Assembly: GCF_019823105.1 (NCBI RefSeq)
Contig: NZ_CP081958.1
Location: 186,001-250,000 of the forward strand
Direction of reading: 5' to 3'
DNA length: 64,000 bases
From: Halobaculum magnesiiphilum
GTDB taxonomy: Archaea; Halobacteriota; Halobacteria; Halobacteriales; Haloferacaceae
The position numbers and the translations under genes were made by a program. Below, piece after piece: positions 8,673 through 18,179 of the stretch; the stretch's first letter is position 1, and the number at the start of each line of letters is the position of its first letter. The notes below the pieces were generated by a model. The model was not told where the DNA came from. It did not search any database and saw only the letters and a list, made by a program, of their open reading frames with translations.

Positions 8673-10079
8673 TCATTCGGTCCCGTTCACACGGACGGTG
8701 ACTGCGCCGTCCGTGCCGGATGCCGTGGCGCGCCTCACGAACCGCTCGTCCCCGAGCAGCAGCACGACCGTCCCCGGCGCGGCGCGAACGAGCCGCACCG
8801 TCGACGCGTTCGCCGGACGGTCCGCCCGCCACGTCTCGAACGCCGCCGCGAACGCCGTCGCGTTGGAGGCGTCCTCAAATCGGATCGCCCACGCGTAGCC
8901 GGTGTGTGTCGACCCGTCGTCGGCGTGCGCGACGAACCGCCGTCGCACGTCGTTGTCCCAGCCGTGTGCGGCATCGGCCGCCGTCGGCTCGTCGACGCTC
9001 GTTTCCAACAGCGTGCGGACGAACAGCTCCCCGTAGGTGTCCCTCGCCCGTCCGTCGCTGGTCCACCCGTCCCCCGGCGCATCGCGAACGGCCAGCGCCG
9101 CGAGCGGCTCGCTCCCGGGCGGGCGGTCGTGGAGCAACTCCTCGGCCGTGCGGGGCGGATCGGCGTACACCACGCGAACCTCGCCGGGATCGGACACGCG
9201 CGCGTCGACGTAGCGCGCGCCGGCGAGATACGGCGCGGTCCCGAGGCGCGTCGCCGGCGAGCCGTTCGCCGCTCGCGCGCGCAGCGGCTCTGTCGGCGTC
9301 GGTGCCTCCGGCGCGTACCTGCGGACGTACTCCCCCTGCACGTACGTCGCCGACCCCTCGACGATCGCCGCCCGGAGCAGCCGCGAGGCAGTCGATCCCG
9401 TCGGCGTCGCCGCAGTTCCCTCAAGGTTCTCGAACGCGCCCGTCCGGAACTGGACGACGTGAACCGACTCGTGGGCCAGCGTCGACTCCGCGCCCGCGGC
9501 GTCCGCGAGGACCGCCTCGTTGACGACGACCGCCTCCGGCGACGCGACGTACGCCGCCGCGGTGAGCGCGCGCCCGCGCTCGGCACCCACCCGGAAGCCG
9601 AGCAGCCGGTAGAACTTCGGATACGCGCTCCCGCCAAACTCCATCGACTCGTTCGGCTCGATGCGGACGACCGACGGCGGTTCGACCGTCGGCCGGTCCA
9701 CCGTCACCGCGACCCGGGCGAACACCAGCGGGTACTCGACCGGCAGCGACCCGCCCGACACGCGAACGTCGTACCCGTCCGCGAGCGCCCGGGGCGACGG
9801 CGAGGCAGTTTCCGACGTGTTCGCGGCCGTACCGTCCGCGCCCGGCGACGACTGCGGCGACGGCTGCGGCGACTCTGCCGGCGGCTGCGCCGACTGTGGC
9901 GACTGTGCCGACGGCGTCGACGGTGACACCGTGGATATCGTGGCATCCGGCGATCCCCCGCTCGTCGTGTGGCGGTCCGAGACGGCGGGGTCGCCCTCGG
10001 TCGTCGCCGGGGGGACCGCGGGGGCCGCACAGCCGCCGATGACGAGGAGGGCTGCGAGGAGGAGGGCACGGATCGACAC
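8673..10079 (-). CDS. Secreted lipoprotein with HExxH motif (Hvo_1808-like surface protein)
   Basis: 468 residues. The N-terminus MSIRALLLAALLVIGGC is a lipoprotein signal peptide with lipobox IGGC. A Ser/Pro/Gln-rich linker (about 20-100) precedes the folded domain. LAHESVHVVQF (about residues 204-214) is a perfect HExxH, the zinc-protease signature, with a downstream acidic stretch that could supply a third ligand. The architecture and length recall the haloarchaeal Hvo_1808 family of surface proteins (from memory). Protease activity is inferred only. It is probably anchored on the outer face of the membrane. Confidence 0.75.
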   Translation of the reverse strand: MSIRALLLAALLVIGGCAAPAVPPATTEGDPAVSDRHTTSGGSPDATISTVSPSTPSAQSPQSAQPPAESPQPSPQSSPGADGTAANTSETASPSPRALADGYDVRVSGGSLPVEYPLVFARVAVTVDRPTVEPPSVVRIEPNESMEFGGSAYPKFYRLLGFRVGAERGRALTAAAYVASPEAVVVNEAVLADAAGAESTLAHESVHVVQFRTGAFENLEGTAATPTGSTASRLLRAAIVEGSATYVQGEYVRRYAPEAPTPTEPLRARAANGSPATRLGTAPYLAGARYVDARVSDPGEVRVVYADPPRTAEELLHDRPPGSEPLAALAVRDAPGDGWTSDGRARDTYGELFVRTLLETSVDEPTAADAAHGWDNDVRRRFVAHADDGSTHTGYAWAIRFEDASNATAFAAAFETWRADRPANASTVRLVRAAPGTVVLLLGDERFVRRATASGTDGAVTVRVNGTE

Positions 10080-10172
10080 GACGTATTGTCAACGTGAGAA
10101 CCAAAAAGCGCTCGTTCGATTCTCACGATGTCACGTCCCTGGAACGGCCGACCGGTCCGTCGACGCAGGCCG

Positions 10173-12326
10173 TCAGTCCAGTTCGCGCTCGATGACCGAC
10201 CGGAGGTCGCGGATCGACCCGGCGTCGCGCGTCAGTTCCGAGTCGCCGACCGAAAGCGAGAGCGTCCCGTCCGCGGTCGCCTCGCCGATCTCCTCGACCG
10301 GCGCGACGCCGTCGAATGCTGCCCGGACCGCGTCCGGGTCGGCCGTCTCGATCACCGCGCGACCGGGGCTCTCGTCGAACAGCGCGAGCGCGTCGTCGAG
10401 CGCGACTTCGGCGCCGGCGTCGTCGGTCACCATCTCCGCGAGCGCGACCGCGAGTCCCCCGTGACTCACGTCGTGCACCGCGAGGGTGTCGTCGCCGTCG
10501 GCGACCGCCGCGAGCGTCTCCACGACCGCCGGCGCGTTCTCCGGAAGGGCGGGGAAGCGGTCGCTCCCGCCCGCCTGCGCGAGATACTCCGAGCCGCCCA
10601 GCGCGCCGCCGGCGGCGCCGACCGCGAGCACGCTCCCCTCGCCGGCGAACGCCGCCGGGGGCGCGTCGAAGCCCGCCTTCGTCCCGATGACCGCCAGCGT
10701 CGGCGTCGGCGGGATGGGGCCGGCGACCGAGTCGTTGTACAGCGAGACGTTGCCGCCGACGACAGGCATCGAGAGGTCCGCGCACATCTCGGCGAGGCCG
10801 TCGACGGCGGCCGCGAAGCCGCCGTACACGTCCGGCTTCTCCGGGTTGCCGCCGTTGAGGCAGTCGACCGCCGCGAGGGGGGTCGCGCCCTTCGCCGCGA
10901 GGTTCGTCGCGTTCTCCAGCGCGACTGCGCGGGCGCCCTCGTACGGCGCCGCCTCCGTCCACCGCGGCTCGGAGCCGGAGGACAGCGCCAGCCCGACCGG
11001 GTCGCCGCCGTCGGTTTCGGCCTCGCGGATAGCCATCACCGCGGCGTCGTCGCCGGGGAGCACCGAGGTCCGGACGCCGACCTCGTGGTCGTACTGGCGG
11101 TACACCCAGCGCTTGCTCGCGGTGTTCGGGTGGCCGACGACGGCGTCGAACGCCTCGCCGAGCGCGTCCGGATCGGGCTCCTCGTCCGCGACAAGTACGG
11201 GGAGGTCGCGCTCGGGCCGGCTCGGCCCCTCGCGGTCGAGGTCGTTCATCGGCGCGCCGTCGGCGAGGTACTCGGCGGGCGCGTCGACGACCGTCTCGCC
11301 CTCGAAGGTGCACACGTAGTTGCCGTCGGTCACCTCGCCGATGACCGAACAGCCCAGGTCGAACCGCTCGGCCAGCTCGGCGACGCGGTCGGTGTCCTCG
11401 GGCCGGACCTCGTACACCATGCGCTCCTGGCTCTCGGCCAGCAGGATCTCCATGGCGTTCATGTTCGGCTCGCGCTGGTGGACGCGGTCGAGGGCGATAT
11501 CGGCGCCGAGGCCGCCCTTGGCGACCAGCTCGGAGGACGCGCCCCCGAGCCCGGCCGCTCCCAGGTCGCGCGCGGCGACGAGCAGTCCCTCGTCGACGAG
11601 CGCCTCGTTGCACTCGATGAGTCGCTTCTCGGCGTACGGGTCACCGACCTGAACGGCGGGGCGGTCCTCCGTCTCGGCATCCTCCGCGAGGTCCTCCGAG
11701 GCGAAGGAGGCGCCACCGAGGCCGTCGCGGCCGGTAGCGTTGCCCACGAGCACAAGCGCGTTGCCGGGCGTCTCGGCCGTCGCCGTGACGAGCCGATCCG
11801 GCGTCGTCAGCCCGACGCAGGCGACGTTGACGAGCGGGTTCCCCTCGTACCCGTCGTTGAACGCGACGGAGCCGGCGACCGTGGGGACGCCGATGCAGTT
11901 GCCGTAGTGGCTGATCCCCTCGACGACGCCCTCGAACAGGTACCGCGAGTGCTCGCGGTCGAAGTCGCCGAAGTACAGCGAGTCTGCCAGCGCGATCGGG
12001 TACGCGCCCATCGACATCGTGTCGCGGACGATGCCGCCGACGCCCGTGGCGGCCCCGTCGAAGGGGTCGACGTACGAGGGGTGGTTGTGGCTCTCGATGC
12101 CGAGCGTGGCGTACGTGTCCTCGTCGAGCGCGACGACCGCGGCGTCGTCGCCGGGGCCGATCACGACGTCCTCGGACTCGCTCTCGAAGGCGCCCAACAG
12201 CGGGCGCGACGAGCGGTACGCGCAGTGCTCGCTCCAGAGGTTCTCGAACAGCGCGGCCTCGGCTCGGGTGGGCTCCCGTCCGAGTTCCGCCTCCACCAGT
12301 TCGCGGTCCGCGTCGGCGAGGGGCAT
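10173..12326 (-). CDS. purL: Phosphoribosylformylglycinamidine synthase subunit PurL
   Basis: 717 residues, typical of the small archaeal/Gram-positive PurL (about 700-740), which works with separate PurS and PurQ. The N-terminal part has [14 protein letters not shown]. Nucleotide and metal-binding motifs include [22 protein letters not shown] and [14 protein letters not shown]. It converts FGAR to FGAM with ATP and ammonia from PurQ in purine synthesis. purS and purQ are not in the window. It diverges from the PHP-domain gene. Confidence 0.97.
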   Translation of the reverse strand: MPLADADRELVEAELGREPTRAEAALFENLWSEHCAYRSSRPLLGAFESESEDVVIGPGDDAAVVALDEDTYATLGIESHNHPSYVDPFDGAATGVGGIVRDTMSMGAYPIALADSLYFGDFDREHSRYLFEGVVEGISHYGNCIGVPTVAGSVAFNDGYEGNPLVNVACVGLTTPDRLVTATAETPGNALVLVGNATGRDGLGGASFASEDLAEDAETEDRPAVQVGDPYAEKRLIECNEALVDEGLLVAARDLGAAGLGGASSELVAKGGLGADIALDRVHQREPNMNAMEILLAESQERMVYEVRPEDTDRVAELAERFDLGCSVIGEVTDGNYVCTFEGETVVDAPAEYLADGAPMNDLDREGPSRPERDLPVLVADEEPDPDALGEAFDAVVGHPNTASKRWVYRQYDHEVGVRTSVLPGDDAAVMAIREAETDGGDPVGLALSSGSEPRWTEAAPYEGARAVALENATNLAAKGATPLAAVDCLNGGNPEKPDVYGGFAAAVDGLAEMCADLSMPVVGGNVSLYNDSVAGPIPPTPTLAVIGTKAGFDAPPAAFAGEGSVLAVGAAGGALGGSEYLAQAGGSDRFPALPENAPAVVETLAAVADGDDTLAVHDVSHGGLAVALAEMVTDDAGAEVALDDALALFDESPGRAVIETADPDAVRAAFDGVAPVEEIGEATADGTLSLSVGDSELTRDAGSIRDLRSVIERELD

Positions 12327-12455
12327 TCACGAGTACGGTCAACATCGCCGCTCAAATGGCTTTCTATGTGCACGGTCGTGCGTATCCTCGTCGGGCGCGA
12401 CGGAGCGGCCGATCGGACCGGATTCCTTTTCTACGGTCCACGAGTATCCGCGACC

Positions 12456-13139
12456 GTGCTATCGGTCGAGCTGCACAGTCACTCCGCGCTCTCACACGAC
12501 GGCCGCGACCCGGTCGACATGCTCCTCGAACAGGCGGCCGCGGTCGGGCTCGACGCGCTGGCGGTTACCGACCACGACGAACTCGATGCGAGCCTGGAGG
12601 CCGCCGATATGGCGGACGACTACGGGCTCGTCGGTATCCCGGGCATGGAGATCACCAGCGCCGCCGGTCACGTGCTCGCGTTCGGTATCGAGGAGCTGAT
12701 CCCCGCCGGCCTCGACTACGACGAGACGCTCGACCGGATCCACGACCAGGGCGGCCTCGCGGTCGTCCCGCACCCGTTCCAGAAGTCCCGCCACGGCGTC
12801 GCCCCCCACATCACCGACGACCAGTTGGCGACCGCCGACGCGATCGAGGTGTACAACTCCCGGCTCCTCACGGGCCGTTCGAACCGACAGGCGGAGACGT
12901 TCGCGGTGAACCGCGGGCTCCCGATGACCGCCGGAAGCGACGCGCACATCGCCGAGATGGTGGGGCAGGCCGTCACCGAGGTGGGCGCCGACGAGCGCTC
13001 GGTCGACGCGATCCTCGAGGCGATCCGTGACGGCCGCACGAGCGTGGTCGGCAAGCGGACGCCGTGGTACATCTCCTTCCGGCAGGCCGCCGGCGGCGCC
13101 AAGCGCCGGATCGGCCGCCGCGTCGCCGACTTCCTGTGA
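12456..13139 (+). CDS. PHP-domain metal-dependent phosphoesterase
   Basis: 227 residues from a GTG start (VLSVELHSHSALSHDG). All PHP metal motifs are present: ELHSHSALS (motif I), VTDHDEL (II), VVPHPF (III) and AGSDAH (IV). This resembles stand-alone PHP phosphoesterases (nucleotide or RNA monophosphate hydrolysis). The substrate is unknown. The basic C-terminus (about 205-227) is unusual for an acidic proteome and may contact nucleic acid. It overlaps the next gene by 4 bases (GTGA), so the two are probably translationally coupled. Confidence 0.85.
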   Translation: MLSVELHSHSALSHDGRDPVDMLLEQAAAVGLDALAVTDHDELDASLEAADMADDYGLVGIPGMEITSAAGHVLAFGIEELIPAGLDYDETLDRIHDQGGLAVVPHPFQKSRHGVAPHITDDQLATADAIEVYNSRLLTGRSNRQAETFAVNRGLPMTAGSDAHIAEMVGQAVTEVGADERSVDAILEAIRDGRTSVVGKRTPWYISFRQAAGGAKRRIGRRVADFL

Positions 13140-14281
13140 CTCGCGAGCGTCGACCCGGGGTGACGGACTTCGACGGCGACGGAGACGCCGCGGACCCCGC
13201 GGTCGTCCGCGCCGCGCTCGCGGACGGCGACCCGCTGCCCGGAACCGACGGGTTCGCGGGCGTCGTCGACGGGACGCTCGTTCGCGACGTGCTCGGTCGT
13301 CGGCCGCTGTTCGTGGACGCCGACGACCCGGACCGCTGGAGTCGCAGCCCCGACGGTCTCGAACGCCCGCGATCGCTTCCGGCGGGACACGCGCTCGACG
13401 GCGACGGCGAGCGACGCGTCTGGGCGCTTCCCGACCCCGATCCGCCGGGCGACGAAGCCGCGCTCGGCGCGGTCGCCGACGCAGTCGACACGAGCGTTCA
13501 CGCGGTCGACCCCGACGGCCTCGCGGTGGCGTTCTCCGGCGGCGTCGACTCGGCGGTCGTCGCCGCCGGCGTCCCCGGGGCGCCGCTGTACGTCGCCGGC
13601 TTCGAGGGCGCCCACGACGTGGCGGCCGCTCGCGACGCCGCCGAAGCGATGGACCGCGACCTGCGGGAGGTCAGCCTCTCGCACGCGGATCTCGAACGCG
13701 CCGTCCCCGAGATCGTCGCCGCGACCGGACGGCGCAACCCGATGGACGTGGCGATCGCGCTCCCGCTGTATCTCGTCGCGGAACGTGCGGCCGCCGACGG
13801 CTACGACCGCCTCGCCGTCGGTCAGGGTGCCGACGAGCTGTTCGGGGGCTACGCGAAGCTGGTCGACCCGGCCGATGACCCCCGAGTCGACGCCGACACC
13901 GTCCGGGGTGCCCGCCGAGAGACGGTCGCGACGCTCCCCGACCAACTGGAGCGCGACGTGCTGGCGCTGCGGGCCGCCGGCGTCGAGCCCGTCGCGCCGC
14001 TGCTGCACGACCGCGTCGTCGCCGCGGCGCTGGCGCTGCCCGGACACCTGCTCGTCGCCGACGGCGAGCGGAAGGTGGCGCTGCGCGCCGCCGCCGAGGG
14101 ACTCGTCCCCGAGCGCGTCCGCTCGGCGGAGAAGAAGGCCGTCCAGTACGGCACCTACGTCTCGCGAGAACTCGACCGCCTCGCCCGACAGGCGGGGTTC
14201 AAACGGCGGATGGACGACCACGTCGGTCGCTACGTCGCCGACCTATGCGGCGAGGAGTACCCGCCGGATGGCGACGCGTAG
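13136..14281 (+). CDS. Asparagine synthase-like ATP pyrophosphatase
   Basis: 381 residues from GTG 13136 (GTG 13160 is the alternative). The PP-loop VAFSGGVDSAVVAA and the later GQGADELFGGY are the ATP-binding signatures of the asparagine synthase C-terminal domain. The N-terminal 110 residues retain RDVLGRRPLFVD, similar to the end of an AsnB glutaminase domain. There is no Cys-2 nucleophile, so glutamine hydrolysis is not expected and ammonia or another amine would be needed. Its tight coupling to a PHP phosphoesterase suggests a joint job, perhaps in nucleotide or RNA modification; this is inference. Confidence 0.82.
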   Translation: MTRERRPGVTDFDGDGDAADPAVVRAALADGDPLPGTDGFAGVVDGTLVRDVLGRRPLFVDADDPDRWSRSPDGLERPRSLPAGHALDGDGERRVWALPDPDPPGDEAALGAVADAVDTSVHAVDPDGLAVAFSGGVDSAVVAAGVPGAPLYVAGFEGAHDVAAARDAAEAMDRDLREVSLSHADLERAVPEIVAATGRRNPMDVAIALPLYLVAERAAADGYDRLAVGQGADELFGGYAKLVDPADDPRVDADTVRGARRETVATLPDQLERDVLALRAAGVEPVAPLLHDRVVAAALALPGHLLVADGERKVALRAAAEGLVPERVRSAEKKAVQYGTYVSRELDRLARQAGFKRRMDDHVGRYVADLCGEEYPPDGDA

Positions 14282-14422
14282 ACGCCGCTCGCGGACGAAC
14301 GATGGCTGACAGGCGACACGACCTCACGGGACACCGCCGGGCGACGCGGTGTCGCACACCCGCTGTGCGCCGCCCGTCTTGGGTCACTCGATGGCGGCTG
14401 TAGTCCCGGCTTCCCCGAAGAA

Positions 14423-14459
14423 GGTTCGCGGCGACACCGGTGCAGTCGCTCCGCGAACC
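14423..14459. repeat. Strong inverted repeat between convergent genes (bidirectional terminator candidate)
   Basis: GGTTCGCGG (14423-14431) plus CGAC pair with GTCG plus CCGCGAACC (14451-14459) around a 9-base loop. This gives 13 base pairs with a single 2-base bulge. It lies in the 212-base gap between the asparagine synthase-like gene (+) and the NUDIX gene (-). It has no T-tract. Confidence 0.75.
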
Positions 14460-14493
14460 GACGGCATCGATCGCCCACACCGACTTCCGTTCG

Positions 14494-14976
14494 TTACTCC
14501 TCGCTCGCGGCGGCGACGGTCTCGATGGCCTCGATGCCGATCCGCGTGGTGTCGCTATCGATGTCGCTCCCGCGGAGGTCCTCGGGGGTGTACCACGCCC
14601 AGGCGTCGGCGCCGACCTCGTCGTCGCCGTTCGGATCGATCCGGCGGCCGTCGACGGCGGCGAAGTAGATCGAGTCGATGTGCTGGTGACCGACGGTTCC
14701 GTCGTCGTGGACGTCGATGTCGTACAGCATCGTGTGCCGGGGGGCCGGGAGGGTCTCGCCGGCGGGTGCCTCGATATCGGGCGTGTCGTCGACGAGCGTC
14801 GGATCGAGGCCGGTCTCCTCGCGTGCCTCGCGCAGCCCCGCCTCGTGGGGGAGTTCGTCGCGGTCGACGTGGCCTCCAGGGGGGATGCGGATCCCGAGTT
14901 TCGGGTGTTCGTGCAGCGCGGTCGCGCCGTCGTGGACGAGATAGACGGTCGCGGTGAAGTGGCGCGTGGTTTCCAT
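14494..14976 (-). CDS. NUDIX hydrolase
   Basis: 160 residues. The NUDIX box reads GGHVDRDELPHEAGLREA followed by REETGL, fitting G-x5-E-x7-R-E-U-x-E-E-x-G-U, where the Glu residues bind Mg. Family members hydrolyse nucleoside diphosphates linked to another moiety. The N-terminus (METTRHFTATVYLVHDG) is the first strand. Specificity is not predictable. It is convergent with the asparagine synthase-like gene and lies just downstream of tfb. Confidence 0.92.
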   Translation of the reverse strand: METTRHFTATVYLVHDGATALHEHPKLGIRIPPGGHVDRDELPHEAGLREAREETGLDPTLVDDTPDIEAPAGETLPAPRHTMLYDIDVHDDGTVGHQHIDSIYFAAVDGRRIDPNGDDEVGADAWAWYTPEDLRGSDIDSDTTRIGIEAIETVAAASEE

Positions 14977-15054
14977 ACCCGTGGCTGGCGGGTGGGTGGC
15001 TTCGACGTTACGAAAGCGCGAGCGCGTTCGGGGCCGACGAGAGAGACGCCAGAA

Positions 15055-16044
15055 TCAGCCGAGCTGGACTTCTTCCTCGGCTTCCAGCAGCTCGTGGTAG
15101 CGGTTCCGGATGGTGACCTCCGAGATGTTCGCCACCTCGCTCACCTCGCTTTGGGTCACCTTCTCGTTGGTGAGCAGCGACGCGGCGTAGACGGCCGCGG
15201 CGGCGAGTCCCACCGGCGACTTGCCCGAGTGGACGCCCTCCTGTTTTGCCGTCTGAAGGAGCTGTCTGGCGCGACGCTCGGACTCGTCGGACAGGTCCAG
15301 GTCGGAGGCGAACCGCGGGACATAGCTCTCGGGGTCGGCCGGCTGGATCTCCAGCTTCAGTTCGCGGACGACGTAGCGGTACGTCCGGGCGATCTCGTCC
15401 TTCTCGACGCGCGAGACGTTCGTGATCTCGTCGAGGCTTCGAGGTGTCCCGGCCTGTCGAGCAGCCGCATACAGGCTCGCGGTGGCGACACCCTCGATGG
15501 AGCGGCCCGGGAGGAGATCCTCGTCGAGCGCGCGACGATAGATGACGGAGGCGGTCTCGCGAACGTTGTCCGGGAGTCCGAGGGCGCTCGCCATGCGGTC
15601 GATCTCGCCGAGCGCCTGCTTGAGGTTGCGCTCCTTGGAGTCGCGCGTGCGGAAGCGCTCGTTCCAGGTACGCAGGCGCTGCATCTTCTCGCGCTGGCGG
15701 CCCGACAGCTGGTTGCCGTAGGCGTCCTTGTCCTGCCAGCCGATGTTGGTCGACAGCCCCTTGTCGTGCATCATGTTGGTCGTCGGGGCGCCGACGCGGG
15801 ACTTCTCGTCCTTCTCCTTGGAGTCGAACGCGCGCCACTCCGGCCCGTGGTCGATCTCGTCCTCCTCGACGACGAGGCCGCAGTCGCGACACACCGTCTC
15901 GCCGCGCTCGGTGTCGTTCACGAGGTCGCCGCCGCACTCGGGACACTCGAGCTGTTCTCCCTCCGACTCGGACGCCGACTCGTCCTCGTCGATGGTGGCC
16001 GTACTCGATCGGTCGTCCGTGTAACTTCGGACGTTCTCACTCAT
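15055..16044 (-). CDS. tfb: Transcription initiation factor TFB
   Basis: 329 residues, the usual archaeal TFB size. An acidic N-terminal tail is followed by a zinc ribbon (CPECGGDL...CRDCGLV, residues 34-60), the B-finger/B-reader (EWRAFDSKEK, NIGWQDKDA) and two cyclin repeats. Each cyclin repeat ends with a helix-turn-helix, in the first ITNVSRVEKDEI and in the second VTQSEVSEVANISEVTIRNRY. It recruits RNA polymerase to TBP-bound promoters. Haloarchaea carry several tfb paralogues; which one this is cannot be told here. Start ATG 16044. The transcript probably has a roughly 55-base leader with a hairpin. Confidence 0.97.
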   Translation of the reverse strand: MSENVRSYTDDRSSTATIDEDESASESEGEQLECPECGGDLVNDTERGETVCRDCGLVVEEDEIDHGPEWRAFDSKEKDEKSRVGAPTTNMMHDKGLSTNIGWQDKDAYGNQLSGRQREKMQRLRTWNERFRTRDSKERNLKQALGEIDRMASALGLPDNVRETASVIYRRALDEDLLPGRSIEGVATASLYAAARQAGTPRSLDEITNVSRVEKDEIARTYRYVVRELKLEIQPADPESYVPRFASDLDLSDESERRARQLLQTAKQEGVHSGKSPVGLAAAAVYAASLLTNEKVTQSEVSEVANISEVTIRNRYHELLEAEEEVQLG

Positions 16045-16066
16045 TGTGGGGTTGGGGAACGAAAGC

Positions 16067-16084
16067 CAGAGAGGCGTCTCTCTG
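16067..16084 (-). repeat. Perfect 7-bp hairpin in the tfb leader
   Basis: CAGAGAG-GCGT-CTCTCTG lies 23-40 bases upstream of the tfb start codon and downstream of its TATA box, so it would be transcribed. Leadered mRNAs are a minority among haloarchaeal genes. Confidence 0.7.
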
Positions 16085-16120
16085 CCTGGTTCGCTGTACC
16101 CATTGCAGGTTCGCAAGCCA

Positions 16121-16128
16121 CTTATACC
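16121..16128 (-). promoter_or_regulatory. tfb: TATA box of tfb
   Basis: The minus strand reads AGGTATAAGTGG, a near-ideal archaeal box A, about 80 bases upstream of the ATG. The predicted transcription start is near 16098. Confidence 0.7.
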
Positions 16129-16439
16129 TGCTGGCGGATTACGACGGGGCGTCCGTGAAAATCTACCCGACGGCGACGGGGTCGGATCGCGCCGATCCGA
16201 TCGCGGCGAACCGTCCGCTCGATCACTTGATCTATTGATCCCCACGCAGGAGTACCCGTCGCCGAACGCGGCAGTCGATCCCGGCTAACCGTGGATCGTC
16301 GTGGATGATCGTGGATCGTCGCCGAGTGTCGTGGTCTGAACGTTGGATGTTCGGGGTGGCCCGAGGGAACAGCGTCGCCCCGAGATCCGGTGTCGGGGGT
16401 ATCGAAACCCTTACTCGCGGTCCGCGGCACCCATCGCAC

Positions 16440-16751
16440 ATGACAGCGACGGACGAGGGCGACGCGTCGGCCGCCGACGCGGACGCCGTCGATCCCGACG
16501 AGGTCCGCCACGTCGCCGATCTCGCCCGGGTCGACCTCGACGACGAGGAGGCAGCGGCGTTCGCCGAGCAGTTCGCGGACGTGCTCGACTACTTCGCGGC
16601 GCTCGACGAGGTGCCCGAGGTCGCGGACGACCCCGACCTGGTGAACGTGATGCGCGCCGACGAGGTGCGCGAGGGCCTCTCCCAGGAGGAGGCGCTGGCG
16701 AACGCGCCCGACTCGGAGGCGGGCTTCTTCAAGGGGCCGAAGGTCTCATGA
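16440..16751 (+). CDS. gatC: Asp/Glu-tRNA amidotransferase subunit C
   Basis: 103 residues, close to the typical 95-100. The GatC pattern is VRHVADLARVDLDDEEAAAF, then LDYFAALDEV, and the C-terminal MRADEVREGL. GatC stabilises GatA in the GatCAB complex, which amidates Glu-tRNA(Gln) or Asp-tRNA(Asn). The C-terminus overlaps gatA by 4 bases (ATGA). gatB is not in the window, which is usual for split archaeal loci. Confidence 0.95.
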   Translation: MTATDEGDASAADADAVDPDEVRHVADLARVDLDDEEAAAFAEQFADVLDYFAALDEVPEVADDPDLVNVMRADEVREGLSQEEALANAPDSEAGFFKGPKVS

Positions 16752-18106
16752 GCGCCGACGACGCCCCCGACGGCGACGCGGCGGGCGACCTGAACGCGTT
16801 CCTCACCCGCGAGACCGTCGAGGGCGACGCCGACGGGCCGCTCGCGGGCAGGACGGTCGCGGTGAAGGACAACATCTCCACCGAGGGGATCCCCACGACC
16901 TGCGGCTCGGCGATGCTCGCTGACTACGTGCCGCCGTACGACGCCACGGTCGTCGAGCGCCTCCGCGACGCCGGCGCGACCATCGTCGGCAAAACGAACA
17001 TGGACGAATTCGGGATGGGCGGCACCACCGAGACCTCGGCGTTCGGACCGACGAAGAACCCCGTCGACCCCGAGCGCGTCCCCGGCGGCTCCTCGGGCGG
17101 CTCGGCGGCGGCCGTCGCCGCCGGCGAGGCGGATCTGGCGCTCGGCTCCGACACGGGCGGCTCCGTTCGCAACCCCGCCGCGTTCTGCGGCGTCGTCGGG
17201 ATCAAGCCGACGTACGGGCTCGTCTCGCGGTACGGCCTCGTCGCGTACGCCAACTCGCTGGAGCAGATCGGTCCGTTCGCTCGCACCGTCGAGGACGCGG
17301 CCGCGCTCCTGGACGCGATCGCTGGCCCCGACGAACACGACGCGACGACGCGCTACGACGCCGCCGAGGGCGGCGCGGCCGACGCGCCCGGCGTTCCGGA
17401 CGACACCCACCCCGCGGACGCGACCGAGTACGCCGCCGCCGCCGACGGCGACGTGGACGGCATGACCGTCGGCGTCCCGACCGAGCTGGTCGAGGGCGCC
17501 GACGACGAGGTCGTCGCGGTGTTCGAGGACGCGCTCGCGGACCTGGAAGCGAAGGGCGTCGAGACCGTCGAGGTGTCGCTCCCCTCCGTCGAGCACGCGG
17601 TGCAGGCGTACTACGTCATCGCGATGTCGGAGGCGTCCTCGAACCTCGCGCGCTTCGACGGCGTCCGCTACGGCGTCGACGGCGGCGAGGGCAACTGGAA
17701 CGAGTCGTTCGCCCGGTCGCGCGAGGAGGGCTTCGGCGACGAGGTGAAACGGCGGATCCTGCTCGGGACGTACGCGCTCTCGGCTGGCTACCACGACAAG
17801 TACTACAAGAAGGCCCAGGACGCCCGGGCATGGGTGAAGCGCGACTTCGACGAAGCGCTCTCGGAGGCCGACGTGCTGGCGACGCCGACGATGCCCGTTC
17901 TCCCCCCGAAGCGCGGCGAGAGCCTCGACGACCCGCTCTCGCTGTACCTCATGGACGCCAACACCGTGCCGGTGAACCTCGCGAACCTCCCGGCCATCTC
18001 GGTGCCGGCGGGCGAGGCCGACGACCTCCCCGTCGGGATGCAGTTCGTCGGCCCCGCCTTCGGCGAGGAAGCGGTCATCCGCGCCGGCAGCGCCGTCGAG
18101 GAGTAG
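16748..18106 (+). CDS. gatA: Asp/Glu-tRNA amidotransferase subunit A
   Basis: 452 residues with the amidase-signature catalytic triad: Lys40 (TVAVKDNIS), cis-Ser115 (PGGSSGGSAA) and nucleophile Ser139 (GSDTGGSVRNP). The spacings of 75 and 24 match characterised GatA proteins. It hydrolyses glutamine and passes ammonia to GatB. An Asp/Ala-rich insert (about 205-235) looks like haloadaptation. The C-terminus ends at EEAVIRAGSAVEE, slightly shorter than in many bacteria. Translationally coupled to gatC. Confidence 0.96.
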   Translation: MSADDAPDGDAAGDLNAFLTRETVEGDADGPLAGRTVAVKDNISTEGIPTTCGSAMLADYVPPYDATVVERLRDAGATIVGKTNMDEFGMGGTTETSAFGPTKNPVDPERVPGGSSGGSAAAVAAGEADLALGSDTGGSVRNPAAFCGVVGIKPTYGLVSRYGLVAYANSLEQIGPFARTVEDAAALLDAIAGPDEHDATTRYDAAEGGAADAPGVPDDTHPADATEYAAAADGDVDGMTVGVPTELVEGADDEVVAVFEDALADLEAKGVETVEVSLPSVEHAVQAYYVIAMSEASSNLARFDGVRYGVDGGEGNWNESFARSREEGFGDEVKRRILLGTYALSAGYHDKYYKKAQDARAWVKRDFDEALSEADVLATPTMPVLPPKRGESLDDPLSLYLMDANTVPVNLANLPAISVPAGEADDLPVGMQFVGPAFGEEAVIRAGSAVEE

Positions 18107-18179
18107 GCTGCGCGGCCGCCGGCCAGTCGGGGAGTCGCCCCATCAGTACGCTTTTGCTCCCGAGTTTAACGCTCCAAGT

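Noticed and set aside
10128-13139. A 1003-codon open frame on the plus strand running antisense to purL.
   Set aside because: It is the GC-rich shadow of purL. Only its last 227 codons, from the GTG at 12456, match a real family (PHP domain).
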